In this document: piece by piece, positions 52,840-63,764 of the stretch | Layout: the number at the start of each line of letters is the position of its first letter | Numbering within the stretch: the stretch's first letter is position 1 | NCBI GenBank assembly: GCA_028829895.1 | Contig: CM054177.1 | Coordinates: 50,577,664 to 50,641,663, forward strand | Reading direction: 5' to 3' | From: Sinotaia quadrata | Taxonomy: Eukaryota > Mollusca > Gastropoda > Architaenioglossa > Viviparidae | DNA: 64,000 nucleotides | Made by a program: the position numbers and the translations under genes | Notes under the pieces: generated by a model | What the model was told of the DNA's origin: nothing | Databases searched by the model: none | The model's input: the letters and a program-made list of their open reading frames with translations, nothing else

Positions 52840-53565
52840 TACTAAGTGTGGTTTGGCTTTGATTAATTCTATAGTCGAGATACTTGCTTATAATTGCTTT
52901 GGCTTTGATTAACTCACAGTTGAAAAACTTGCTAACGAATTTCTTGGCTATGATTAATCCACGATTAACCCCAGATCTGATATACTTGCTAACGAGTACT
53001 TGGATTCAGATTAGCCCCAAATATGAGATATTTGCTAACGAATGTTCTGTTTCAGATTAACTCCATATTTCAGATACTCGCTACCGAATGCTTTGCCTCA
53101 GATTAATTCTATACTGGAGGCACTTGCTAATGAACGCTTTGCCTCAGATTAACTCTATACTGGAGGTATTTGCTAACGAATGCTTTGCCTCAGATTAACT
53201 CTATACTGGAGGCACTTGCTAATGACTGCTTTGCCTCATATTAACTCTATACTGGAGGTACTTGCTAATGACTGCTTTGCCTCAGATTAACTCTATACTG
53301 GAGGTACTTGCTAACGAATGCTTTGCCTCAGATTAACTCTATACTGGAGGTATTTGCTAATGACTGCTTCGACTGTGATTAACCTCAAATTTGCTTTGAC
53401 TCTTAAACCCCATGCTTGAAAAACTTGCTAACGATTGTTTAGATCTGCTGAACCTCATAGTGGAGCTAATTGCTAATGAATGCTCTGGATCTGATTTGAG
53501 ATATTTGCTAACGACCGGTTTGGATCTGATTAATCCCAGATGATAGATACTTGCTAACGACCGCT
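52840..53565. repeat. minisatellite, about 46-bp unit, about 14 copies
   Basis: Core units GCCTCAGATTAACTCTATAC, TGGAGGTACTTGCTAACGAA and TGCTTT are near-identical in the middle (about 53090-53370) and increasingly diverged at both ends. Confidence 0.95.
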
Positions 53566-53669
53566 TTGACTAAAAAAAAATTAGTGCCATTTAAAAACTA
53601 CAACATAAAAATTACTCAAGCATCTGATTTATGTATGTTTCATTGCCGACATGTTTTCCCAATCTTCAC

Positions 53670-53771
53670 CTAAGATCATAATCAGCACAGAGATCACAAG
53701 CAGTGGCAGCGCCACAAGACGAACAAAATAGTGGCCTGGAGCGAAACATTTCTTCATGGGCTTCTACTCCA
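53670..53771 (-). CDS. candidate 5' exon of a minus-strand gene (two possible frames)
   Basis: Minus-strand acceptor TCTGTCCTTACCGACGCAG and donor CTTAG|GTGAAG flank 102 nt. Frame 1 begins at an ATG (53757) after an in-frame TAG: MKKCFAPGHYFVRLVALPLL, then a continuous hydrophobic run. It exits in phase 1 and fits the exon at 50050-50130, giving an 85-residue single-pass protein in all. Frame 2 is open through the whole exon, with purine-first codons: GVEAHEEMFRSRPLFCSSCG and ATACDLCADYDL, a CxxC-type zinc-binding pattern. It exits in phase 2 and fits the alternative acceptor at 50114. The sequence alone does not decide which is real. Confidence 0.4.
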
Positions 53772-54209
53772 CTGCGTCGGTAAGGACAGAAAGATTGTAA
53801 TCAGAATCAATTCTTTCAACAGCTGTCATTAGCCGCTCCATTCCTGGAGTGTTCCCCAGCCTTGCTTTCAAATGCAAAGCTTTGTTTTACAATTTTAAAA
53901 ATAAACGTATGAGTACACATTTATTTCATCTTCTTTCTCTTGAGTTAAGAAATCTTTACATTTCACAAGAAAGGAACATGGTATAGGATTTATGGCTGAA
54001 ACCCAAGGTCTGATAAAGTTGCAAACTAGAAAGGAAACAATAACTAATTTTATTGTGAGAATCTTAAATGTATTCATTTGTATAGCACATCAGATCTAAT
54101 TAACAAATGTGCTTACATTTTTAATGTAATTAATTTTCTTCATTCAGATGCAAATGCATGTCTTGAAAAGTTTCAAAAAGAGTCCATCACAACGAACTTA
54201 TCAGTTACA
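53772..54209. other. non-coding sequence
   Basis: AT-rich, no array or gene. Confidence 0.4.
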
Positions 54210-54600
54210 AACCCAAATCACACCAAATGTGATGCTATTAAAGATCCATATCACACCAAATGTGATGCTATTAAAGATCCAAATCACACCAAATGTAATG
54301 CTATTAAAGATCCATATCACACCAAATGTGATGCTATTAAAGATCCACATCACACCAAATGTAATGCTATTAAAGATCCATATCACGCCAAATGTAATGC
54401 TATTAAAGATCCATATCACACCAAATGTGATGCTATTAAAGATCCACATCACACCAAATGTAATGCTATTAAAGATCCATATCACGCCAAATGTAATGCT
54501 ATTAAAGATCCATATCACACCAAATGTAATGCTATTAAAGATCCATATCACGCCAAATGTAATGCTATTAAAGATCCATATCACGCCAAATGTATTTATT
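54210..54600. repeat. minisatellite, 33-bp unit, 12 copies
   Basis: Unit CATATCACACCAAATGTGAT plus GCTATTAAAGATC, varying only at a few sites. Because 33 is divisible by three and the unit lacks stops in several frames, frames of 127-174 residues are open on both strands. They read as 11-residue repeats (NAIKDPYHTKC and others) and are not considered genes. Confidence 0.97.
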
Positions 54601-55620
54601 AAACACTGTGACCATTAGCAAAGATCCAAAATCACGATATATGAGATGAGGTAAGACCCCGATCTGACCATGAGAGTTAATCCAAACCGCCAAATGCGAT
54701 GTTATTAAAGACCCTCAAAACGCCAAATGTGATATTATTAATGCCCCAAATCACGTCAGACGTAATGTTGTTAAAGACCCAATTCACGCTTAATGTGATA
54801 TTATTAATCTCTCAAATCACGTCAGATGTTATGTTATTAAAGACCAAAAAACCGGCAAGTGTGATGATAATAACACCCAAATCACACCTAAAATGATGTT
54901 ATTAAAGACCCAATCAGGCCAAATCTGGTTATATTAAAGACCCAAATCCCGTCAAATATGCTTATTATAGACCCAAATCACACCTACATGTCGTGTTAAC
55001 TAAAGATCCAAACCACGCCAAATCTGATATTATTAAAGCTCTAAGACGTACCAAAGCGAGGTTATTAAAGAACAAAATGCCGATAAATATGATGTCACTA
55101 GAGTCCCACAGTCGCTCCAAAGTTATTGTTACAGCCTCAAATCACACCCTAGTAATGTTATTAAAGCCCCAATATTTTTGTTCGATAAACGTGATACTAT
55201 TAAAGCCCCTTATCGAACAAAATTTTATTTTATTAAAGACAAAAATCACATCCAAATTTACTATATTAAATCCCAAAGCACGCTCAAATGTTATGTTATC
55301 AGAGCCTTAAATCACGCCAAACTGATGTTATTAAAGCCCCAAATCACGCCAAAATGTGATGTTATTAAATCTCAAATTACGTCCAAATGTAATGTCATTC
55401 AAGCCCCAAATAATCCACAGTGGTGTTCAAAACCCAAATAATGATAAATGTAATGTTATGATAGACCCAAATCATGCCCAAAGTTATATTATTAGCAACC
55501 CAAATCACGCCAATGGTGATGTCATTAAAGTCCCAAATCACGCCAATGGTGATGTCATTAAAGTCCCAAATCACGCCCAAAGTGATTTTGTAAAAGTGAG
55601 TCCAAAATCAGAAGAAAATG
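54601..55620. repeat. decayed extension of the 33-bp array
   Basis: For a further kilobase, diverged units continue (GTTATTAAAGACCCAAATCA, CGCCAAATGTGATG) with indels and substitutions. Two fresh copies lie near 55500-55580. Confidence 0.85.
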
Positions 55621-55639
55621 ACAAATCTATCACCTCATT

Positions 55640-56045
55640 TGCAGTGATCATGAAGTATTCTTCTTAATAAATTTAGTGTTTTTATTTGCAGAAAACAGGT
55701 ATTAAACTAGAGGACTCGTGAAGCATTTTAATTAATAAAACTAGTGTTCTTATTCGCAGAAAACAGGTATTAAGCTAGAGGACTCATGAAAGATTCTATT
55801 TAATAAAGCTAGTGCTTTCCTTTGCAGAAAACAAATATAAAGTTAGAGAACTCATAAATGATTTAATATTAATGTAATTAGAGCTCTCGTTTGCTGAAAA
55901 CTGATATAAAGCAAGGAGTCGTGAAGGATTATATACAACTGACTTGCCCAAAATGTCCTGAGAAGAAAAACTGATATAAAGCAAGGAGTCGTGAAGGATT
56001 ATATACAACTGACTTGCCCAAAAAGTCCTGAGAAGAAAAACTGCA
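55640..56045. repeat. tandem repeats, about 60-80-bp units
   Basis: Copies of GAAAACAGGTATTAAACTAG and AGGACTCGTGAAG, then two near-identical units at about 55905-56040 containing CTGATATAAAGCAAGGAGTC and AACTGACTTGCCCAAAA. Confidence 0.85.
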
Positions 56046-56205
56046 ATTCTTACAAAATCACAGCCAGTCCAAATGCTGCCTTAATTAATTAACAGCAAAA
56101 CGCCTGGGTCGAAGGTCGAGGCCTGGTGACACGGACCCTAGGTCGAAGTGGAGAAGGGAGGGAGAGGGGAGCCTGAACCACTGAAGAGGCCCTAACATGA
56201 CTCAC

Positions 56206-56229
56206 CGTCCGCTTCGCAATCTTCTGCAT
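56206..56229 (-). CDS. possible first coding exon, MQKIAKRT (very tentative)
   Basis: On the minus strand CGACAGTATG starts eight codons (MQKIAKRT) that run into a consensus donor, ACG|GTGAGT. Local DNA is GC-richer and CpG-containing, as at promoters. It exits in phase 0, which does not fit 53670-53771 directly without a further exon. Confidence 0.2.
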
Positions 56230-56245
56230 ACTGTCGGGCACGTGC

Positions 56246-56884
56246 GTGCGTGCTTATGCGCTAGGATCGTCTAAAAATCAACAAAGTAAGCTTTGTGTTA
56301 ACACCCGTTACAGGCGGGCCTAAAACGGTCGAAGAAATTCACACATATATTTTTTTTTAACTTTATTTTTAAAAATGGGGAAATAAACTTGGTGTGGTAG
56401 CTTAGGAAGTAAAGATGACGACAGCACTCTATAATAATATTAAAAGAAACCCAGAACAATGAGTAGCTTGGTGACTGATAGCATCTTTGCTGCCAGAACG
56501 GCACATGTCTATGTACATGTATTTTTAATGCAATTAAGTTTGAGAGCAATTGTTCTGTGGACGGTGCTACAGAAATCGAGTATTCAGCCTGGAGACAACA
56601 GGGGCTTGGCTTTAATATTCGTGAGCTAAACACACTCTCTCGCCATTCGCAGGTATCAAAAAAATCCAAAAACACCAATCGGTCACGTCTTTCCCAACGG
56701 GTCCAATGTGGATTACAGTCAGTGAAGTTGAGGCTTTCACGATTGCAGCTTTCTGTTAGAGATGCTGAGAAAAATTAATATTAGTTCTGTATCCAACTGA
56801 AAATCTTTAAGTGTACCAGAGTCGCAATTCCAGGCATTCAAATTACACAATTCATTTTCTCATGTCCAACTATCAGATCCCACC
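56246..56884. other. non-coding sequence
   Basis: No supported gene. Confidence 0.4.
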
Positions 56885-57190
56885 ATGGAACAGAAGACTT
56901 GGTATAAGACAACATCAGTTCTCAGTATGGGACAGAAGACTTGGTATAAGACAACATCAGTTCTCAGTATGGGACAGAAGACTTGGTATAAGACAACATC
57001 AGTTCTCAGTATGGGACAGAAGAGAAAAGACTTGGCATAAGACAACCTCAGTTCTCAGTATGGAACAGAAGATTTTATATAAGAAAACCTCAACTCCCAG
57101 AACTGAATAAAAGAGAGAAGACTTGGTATAAGAAAACCTTAGTCTTTCGATGCACAGGCTGCAAAAGACGTAAAGACGTGGCACAAGAAA
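56885..57190. repeat. minisatellite, 42-bp unit, about 6 copies
   Basis: Unit AGAAGACTTGGTATAAGACA, ACATCAGTTCTCAGTATGGG, AC. The first three are near-identical; later copies are diverged, with insertions. Confidence 0.95.
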
Positions 57191-57261
57191 ATCTCAAAAT
57201 TCGCACTTATTTTTTTCTGTTATCTTAATACGTTTTTTCAGTGGCGATGTTGAGTTTATAC

Positions 57262-57309
<48 letters not shown>
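57262..57309. repeat. (CA)n microsatellite
   Basis: About 47 bp of pure CA. Confidence 0.95.
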
Positions 57310-57312
<3 letters not shown>

Positions 57313-58079
57313 CAAATCACAAAGAAAGTACTATTTTTTTCAAGAATGCGAAAACAAAATTATTAAAAATCTACTTTGAAAAAAAAGAAAAACACCGTTT
57401 GGGGAGAAAATAACAAAAGGTTGGCCACAAAATTTAAAGAGAGAGGACTCAAGAAATTCGTCCAGCAGCCCTGTTGTGACATCTTGCCGTTTCGTTTCGA
57501 GCGCTCATGCAACAATTCGGGCAACTCCTGTCGCAAACTGCAAATTAGCGTTCAAGCGAACGCGTGGACCGTCTTTACACTGCCAATTAGTTTCCACTAA
57601 AAACGCCCGAGAATTATTTCCATGTAAATTAGCGTTAATGGAAGAAACACTCTTAAAGATTCTCATGCCAATATTCACACAAGCTACAGAATTTCTGGCA
57701 AAACTAATTAACAAAATAGCTATACTTTCGAGAGAGAATCCAGAACTAATTAAGGCACACATTTTTACTGCGCCCGGACGTGGGTACTCTTACCATTTCT
57801 TTTAATGCCTTCTGACTTTTGTGTCCAAACTACTGTAATGCGTCTTTACTTTCCTGACCAAACTAATCTGAAACAATAGCTGCAAATTCCAACCATAAAA
57901 GAAACACTTTCAACAACAAACAAATAAAAATAATTGCCATTGCAATACATTTAAACAAGACGTGTTGACCTCATCTACAGACGTACTTGTTATAATACGG
58001 TACAAGACAAAACACAAACTTCATTCCATCAGGACTATAAATTATGAAAACTATGATAATATATGTATATTAGTAATCA
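57310..58079. other. unique sequence with clustered TAATTA/AATTAG motifs
   Basis: About 57430-57790 is more complex than its surroundings. It contains GCAAATTAGCG, CAATTAGTTTCC, GTAAATTAGCGTTAATGG, CTAATTAACA and CTAATTAAGG. No credible protein; possibly regulatory. Confidence 0.3.
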
Positions 58080-58420
58080 AAACAATTAAGTATCGTGGCA
58101 ACAAGAACGAACAAAAACTAATATCGATTAAGTATCAAAGGAGGACAAATTAAAATTAATATCGATTAAGTACCAAACAAGAAAGAATTAAAATTAATAT
58201 CGATTAGGTACCAAACAAGAAAGAGTTAAAATTAATATCGATTAAGAACCAAACAAAAAGAGTTAAAATTAATATCGATTAAGAATCAAACAAGAAAGAG
58301 TTAAAATTAATTTCGATTAAGAATCAAACAAGAAAGAGTTAAAATTAATATCGATTAAGTACAAACAAGAAAGAATTAAAACTAGTATCGATTAAGAATC
58401 AAACAAGAACGAAAATAAAG
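58080..58420. repeat. minisatellite, about 37-bp unit, about 9 copies
   Basis: Unit AATTAATATCGATTAAGTAC, CAAACAAGAAAGAGTTAA, with small deletions. Confidence 0.95.
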
Positions 58421-59139
58421 GTAAGTACTGGTAAAGAATTTGGTTAAACTAAATCTAAAACTTTTTTTTAAATGCACTGGCAAGACATTTCCCCCCCTTC
58501 TGAACAGTCGTCAACACTCCCCACCCAACCCCCACCAAAGAAAAAGATAAATAGCACAATGATTCATTGCTGATTACTAAAGTCACATCCAACGTTCGTT
58601 GATTTCTTAGACAGTAATAAGATTTGGGCTGGCTAGTTTTTATTTATAGCGGTTATTATCAGCTCTTGATGATTTCACCTTGGCAAGATAACGTGAGAAA
58701 AAGGACAAGAGGAAACAACCCGTACCAAGACCACTGAAACGAGAGAGAGAGAGACCTGAAATAATAGATGGATTAACAGACAAAAAGCTTCATAGTCATA
58801 CTCAGTTATCGGAAATACCATCAACACTCTTCATACACACACCAAAACACTTTTAGTTTTGATGTTAAAGGTTTACTAACAAGAGGGTGTGGGGAGGGGA
58901 TGCAATTGGTACGTTTGTCCTGGAAACCCATTAACCTACAAAGCAAACTGTAACGCCCTTGTTGGCTGACGTTGAGGCGACGTGCAGTAGCATCGCGGGT
59001 CAAAGATCGGAAGGTCGAGGACAAGACCCCGGCAATACGAGAGCCAAACAAAGTGTAAACGTCTGCTTTAAAGTCAACAGTTAAATAGGTTGTTTTTTTT
59101 CTGGAAAAGTGAGAGTGGGCTGCATGAAAGTGGTTTACT
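58421..59139. other. non-coding sequence
   Basis: A 110-residue minus frame (58821-59153) crosses a GC-richer segment at 58940-59100. That segment starts TGTAACGCCC, which resembles some LTR ends, but no target duplication or second LTR was seen. Confidence 0.4.
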
Positions 59140-59350
59140 CTGACCACAATCAATGTTAGCCGTAGTGCAATGTTTATGAAGAACTAAAGAAGTAAGCCTG
59201 ACCACAATCAATGTTAGTCGTAATGCAATGTGTGCAAAGAACTAAAGAAGTAAGCCTGAGCACAATGAATGCTAGTCATAGTGCAATGTTTATGAAGAAC
59301 AAAAGAAGTAAGCCTGACCACAATGAATGCTTGTCATAGTGCAATGTTTA
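59140..59350. repeat. minisatellite, about 58-bp unit, 4 copies
   Basis: Units with AAGTAAGCCTGACCACAATC, AATGTTAGTCGTAGTGCAAT, GTTTATGAAGAACTAAAG. Confidence 0.95.
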
Positions 59351-59394
59351 TGAAGCTCTTGGGATTGTACATGTCTAAATCTTTTGGTAAAGCT

Positions 59395-60815
59395 AATGAG
59401 TTTCACTGGAAGGATGGTCTCTGATTCATAAACTAAAAAGGACTAATTGGAGTTATCAAGCGTGACTGTTGCATTTGGTTCATGACCCACACTACCTGTT
59501 ATGTAGGGCCAAGCAAAACTTTAACTCAGCTGGAGGCTGAGTTTTATTGGCCAGGTATGATGGGAGATGTCGCTTGGTACTGTCAGTCATGTGATATCTG
59601 TCAGTGAGTGAATATGTGAAACCCAACAATTGATATTCCTTTTAGACATGTAGCCATCAATCTCACTGGAGAATTTCTTCCCTCATCAAGGCCACAGACG
59701 GATTCTCACTGTTATTGATTAAGCTATGCAATACCCTGAAGTGGTTGCTCTTAGTTCTGTTAGTACCACATCAGTAGCAAATGAGCTGTTCACCATTTTC
59801 ACACGTGTAGGATTTCCAGAAGAAATCTTATCTGAATGGGGGACTCAATTCACAAGTGAGTTAATGAAAGAGAGTAATCAACTATTGAGAGTAAAGCAGT
59901 TTAGAACTATCCTAACCATTATGTGTATTGGCTTAGTCAAAAATTCTGAACACTACTCTTCCCAAGTCTTTGAGAAAACTGTACGCGTAAAGACCACGTG
60001 ATTTGGGATGCGTATTTGTCAGCACTTTTGTTTGCATTGCATGAAGTATCACAAGATTCAACTCTTCACCCTTCGAACATGTTATATTATGAGAATACTG
60101 AACAGAAAGTCGGCTAGCAGAATTTGCAAATAGTACATAATAGCATGTGAACGAACTGCAAACCATATTGATACTTCATGTCAGAGACCAGCCAAGAATG
60201 TGCACAAAAGTAAAGCTAGACAAGCATATATGTACAACTGCAAGATAAATATGCAGGGTGTTGTTACCTCTGCATAAAAAATTTAGATGTATCATGGCAA
60301 GGACCCTATGAAGTTGTCAAGAAAGTGAGTGGGTGCAATTTCCGAATTCAGATCAGATCTAAAGCAAAAATTTCTTATGCTAATCAGATGAAAGCATATA
60401 AAGAATGCCCGGATAACATGGTCACAACTATTGTAATAGAGGACAATGCTACCTCTGTACCCAATGCCGAATCCATACCAAACCCAGGTTTAATAGATGT
60501 TGAAACTGTTGGTGACATTATTTTAAATCTAAAACCTTCTGACTCTGATGCTCAATGGTTATGGAGCATGAAAAAGAAACTTGCGATGTTTTTACTGAGA
60601 AGCCCAGAAAATCTAGTCTGCAATTTATGGTCACACTACGGAACCATAATCCAATCCGCAGTAACCGTATGTTTTACCTTACACTAAATGGGAGGCTGTA
60701 AAGCAGGAAATTAACCCTATATTAGGCTTAGGTAAGATTGAGAAGGCAGAGTCCTAGTTGAAAAGTATGGCATGCACCGATTTTGCATGGACTACAGACA
60801 TCTTAAAGTGATAAT
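59395..60815 (+). mobile_element. degenerate Ty3/gypsy pol fragment, integrase before RT (Gmr1-like order)
   Basis: Broken by stops and frameshifts. In order: an integrase zinc-binding region (YWPGM, YCQSCDICQ, about 59548-59606); the integrase core (YPEVVALSSVSTTSVANELF, GFPEEILSEWGTQF, 59735-59850); a later core segment with WDAYLSALLFALHEVSQDST-type similarity (about 60003-60062); an integrase C-terminal open frame (60325-60687); and the start of a reverse transcriptase (EINPILGLGKIEKAES, HRFCMDYRHLK, to 60808). The second catalytic aspartate is Glu (SEWGTQF) and the expected third-acid position reads GLVKNSE. No LTRs or gag were found. Integrase ahead of RT is the pol order known for Gmr1-like elements. 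Confidence 0.85.
60325..60687 (+). pseudogene. integrase C-terminal/linker remnant of the retroelement
   Basis: This is the longest surviving frame of the element (about 120 codons). It starts SGCNFRIQIRSKAKISYANQ, matching the C-terminal part of gypsy integrases, and continues into an acidic linker (TTIVIEDNATS) normally found between integrase and RT in Gmr1-type pol. Disabled upstream and downstream. Confidence 0.7.
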
Positions 60816-60944
60816 GCTCTGTGCAGTGAGTTTAAAGTTATGTTGCCATATGCAGTGAGCTATGTATTGTATTTGTATTGTATTTCTTTCTTCAAAGAAA
60901 ATCCAGACGTGGCGTGTGAGACGTGTCAGTCAAATTACCTTTTG

Positions 60945-61270
60945 AAAATGTATTTGCAGCGCTATGCATCTAACCATTCGAAGCAAAGATTACATCAGCC
61001 ACGCTATGCCTCTGGCCAATTGAGGTCACGATTACATTAGCCATGCTATGCCTCTGGCCATTTGAGGTAACGATTACATTTGCCATGCTACTAGCATTTG
61101 GCTAGTCGAAGTAACAATTACTTTTGCCGCACTATGCAATCAGGCCATTCTAAGTAAAGGTAATGTTTGCCGCGCTTTCTCATGCCATTCGAGGTAAAGA
61201 TAACATGCCGTGCCATGCCTTAAGCCATTCTATGAAAAGATTCCATTTGCAACGCTATGCGTTTGGTCAT
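60945..61270. repeat. minisatellite, about 45-bp unit, about 7 copies
   Basis: Units with GCCATGCTATGCCTCTGGCC, ATTTGAGGTAACGATTACAT. It begins 130 bp after the retroelement fragment. Confidence 0.9.
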
Positions 61271-61834
61271 TTGAAACATGTTATGTTGTCAGTTAGTGAA
61301 AGGTTTGATTTGCCATTCTGAGATATCACTACTGAAATAATAAGTGTGATTTCTTTCATTTATAGTTCTTGTCAATTAAATAGACAAATTTTAATACGAA
61401 CCTTTCGTTTTAAGTGCTTTGGTTGTAAAAGAAAAGACTTTATACTGAAGAGTTTACAATGTGACTGATTGAAAAGAATTAGGAAACACAAATTACAAAA
61501 CTCAGATAGCATATATTTATTTTTAAAAGCTGATAGCAGACATTAAAAGACCAGAGAGACACGTTAAACTCATGCTTGGTGAACTAGGGGAAGTAAGCAC
61601 AAATGAAAAGATCAAATGATAGTTTATTGAGTTGAAAACAATTTCATCGTTCACTCGAGCAAGGTGCTACTACATTTAAACACAAATTTCACAAGACTAT
61701 AAACGTAAAGATGCCATCGCAATTCCAGACACAATTTACAACCGCTCGGTATTGCAGATCGATAGGATCCAGCCACAACTACGCCCTCAGATGGCTTTCA
61801 AAGCAATGAGGTTCTCACACTCTTAATCGTGCAC
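61271..61834. other. non-coding sequence
   Basis: AT-rich, no gene. Confidence 0.4.
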
Positions 61835-62170
61835 TGATATAATCGAACATTAAATAAAGCTCTGCTATAATAGCAAAGATAGTCACAATCAGTGTTTAAT
61901 CACAGTACAGCTTTGATTATAATCGTGCACTAATATATAACCGAACATTAAATAAAGCTCTGCTGTGACATTAACAGCAAAGATAGTCGGAATCAGTGTT
62001 TAATCACAGTACAGCTTTGATTAATATCGTGCACTAATATATAAATGAACATTAAATAAAGCTCTGCTATAACAGCAAAGATAGTCAGAATCAGTGTTTA
62101 ATCAGAGTACAGCTTTGATTAATATCGTGCATTGATATATAAATGAACATTAAAGTTCTGCTGTGACAGC
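61835..62170. repeat. tandem repeats, about 100-bp unit, 3-4 copies
   Basis: Units contain CGTGCACTAATATATAA, GAACATTAAATAAAGCTCTG, AACAGCAAAGATAGTC, CAGTGTTTAATCACAGTACA and GCTTTGATTA. Confidence 0.9.
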
Positions 62171-62489
62171 AAAGATAGTTACAATCACAATCACAGTCCA
62201 GCACCGACAGTAATCGTTGACGGATAAGAGTGGGCTTTAACTTTAAAAGTTCTGCTTGAAAAATAAAGATGTGTTCACACTCTTTATCTTATCCATCACT
62301 GATTAGAATAGTGGACTGATAAAACTGAGCTTTAACTAAAGTTTTGGCTTGAAAAATAAAGATGTGGTCACACTCTTAATCTCAGTCCATCACTGATTAG
62401 AATAGTGGACTGATAAGATTTGGATTTAACTAAAGGTTCAGCTTGAAAAATAAAGACAAGGTCATACTCAATCTCAAAAGATAACTGAC
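62171..62489. repeat. tandem repeats, about 90-bp unit, 3 copies
   Basis: Units with GCTTGAAAAATAAAGATGTG, CACACTCTTAATCTC and GATTAGAATAGTGGACTGAT. Related to the array before it. Confidence 0.8.
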
Positions 62490-63065
62490 AGGATCGTGCA
62501 CTGAGATGACTGAACATAAACTAAGATTTATTTTAATGCAATGACGTTGCCACACGACTGAACTTGAACTAAGATCTGTTTGAGCATAATGACGTAGCCC
62601 ACACGACTGAACTTGAACTAAGATCTGTTTGAGCATAATGACGTAGCCCACACGACTGAACTTGAACTAAGATCTGTTTGAGCATAATGACGTAGCCCAC
62701 AAGACTGAAGTTGAACTAAGATCTATTTGAATGTAATGACGAGGCCACATGACTGAACTTGAATTAAAATCTATTTGAATGTAATGACGTAGCCACAGGG
62801 CTGAACTTTAACTAAGATCTATTTGAATGTAATGACGTAGCCACACGACTTAACTTTAATATTTGTTGGAAAGTAATGATGTAGTCACACAATTAAGATC
62901 TGTTGGAGTGTAATGATGAAACCTCACAAATGAACTTTAAGATCTGCTGGAATTAAATGATGTTGCCATACTACTGAACTTTAACTAAGATGTGTTGGAA
63001 TGTAATGATGTAGCAACACAATTATACTTTTAACTAAGATGTGTTGGAATGTAATGATGTTGCAA
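62490..63065. repeat. minisatellite, about 50-bp unit, about 11 copies
   Basis: Units of CACACGACTGAACTTGAACT, AAGATCTGTTTGAGCATAAT, GACGTAGCC. Two copies at about 62570-62670 are identical; later copies are diverged. Confidence 0.95.
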
Positions 63066-63309
63066 CGCCCTTGGTCCCAAACCAGAACTGATTGTATCGC
63101 ATTGTATTGCACTGATATGCTTAAGGTTTAACATCAAAGTTATAAGTTTTAAAAGTCAAGATGTGATCACTCTTTTAATTAGTTGGTCTGATAAAACTGA
63201 GATTTAACTGACTGTAAGTCGGATTTGTTAGGACAGCTGCAATATCTATAAAGACAAGGATTTCTTTAAGAATATACTTATGTACGCTTATATTTGATTC
63301 CAGTCACTG

Positions 63310-63545
63310 CTAATGTTGTACATGGTGTGCTGTTTGATAGTGTTTGTAGTGTACTAAACTGTCACTGCTAATACAGTGTTTTCATAGTATTTGTAGTATA
63401 TTATAAATATATCAAAAACAGTATACAATGTATATCAACAGTGACTGTTAAGAATACTACAAATGCTATCAGAAACAGATTACAATGTACATTAGTAGTT
63501 AGTTTAGTACACTACAAATACTATCAAAAGCACTATATTTGTACA
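63310..63545. repeat. imperfect long inverted repeat
   Basis: GTGCTGTTTGATAGTGTTTG/TAGTGTACTAAACT at about 63328-63360 matches the reverse complement of AGTTTAGTACACTACAAATA/CTATCAAAAGCAC at about 63500-63532 with few mismatches. A second, inner pair (TTCATAGTATTTGTAGTA and TACTACAAATGCTATCAGAA) is nested. This could be a MITE-like or fold-back element. Confidence 0.7.
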
Positions 63546-63628
63546 ACACAATAGTCAAGCATCATTAGTACATATTGGTATTGATAGTCCTAAAGCAAAG
63601 TGAACACCAAACACTAACATCTTGAATG

Positions 63629-63760
63629 TGTTACTTCTTTCAATGCTCTTTCAACGGTGAGTGTTACTTCTTTCAATGCTCTTTCAACGGTGAGTGTTAC
63701 TTCTTTCAATGCTCTTTCAACGGTGAGTGTTACTTCTTTCAATGCTCTTTCAACGGTGAA
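63629..63760. repeat. minisatellite, 33-bp unit, 4 perfect copies
   Basis: Unit GTGTTACTTCTTTCAATGCTC plus TTTCAACGGTGA, identical in all copies. Confidence 0.97.
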
Positions 63761-63764
63761 CACA

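Noticed and set aside
54078..54618. 174-, 156- and 127-residue repeat proteins
   Set aside because: They are by-products of the 33-bp unit. Openness in three frames and on both strands shows no frame-specific selection.
58821..59153. 110-residue minus-strand frame
   Set aside because: It partly crosses a GC-richer patch that may be an LTR relic. No domain, and no splice or start support.
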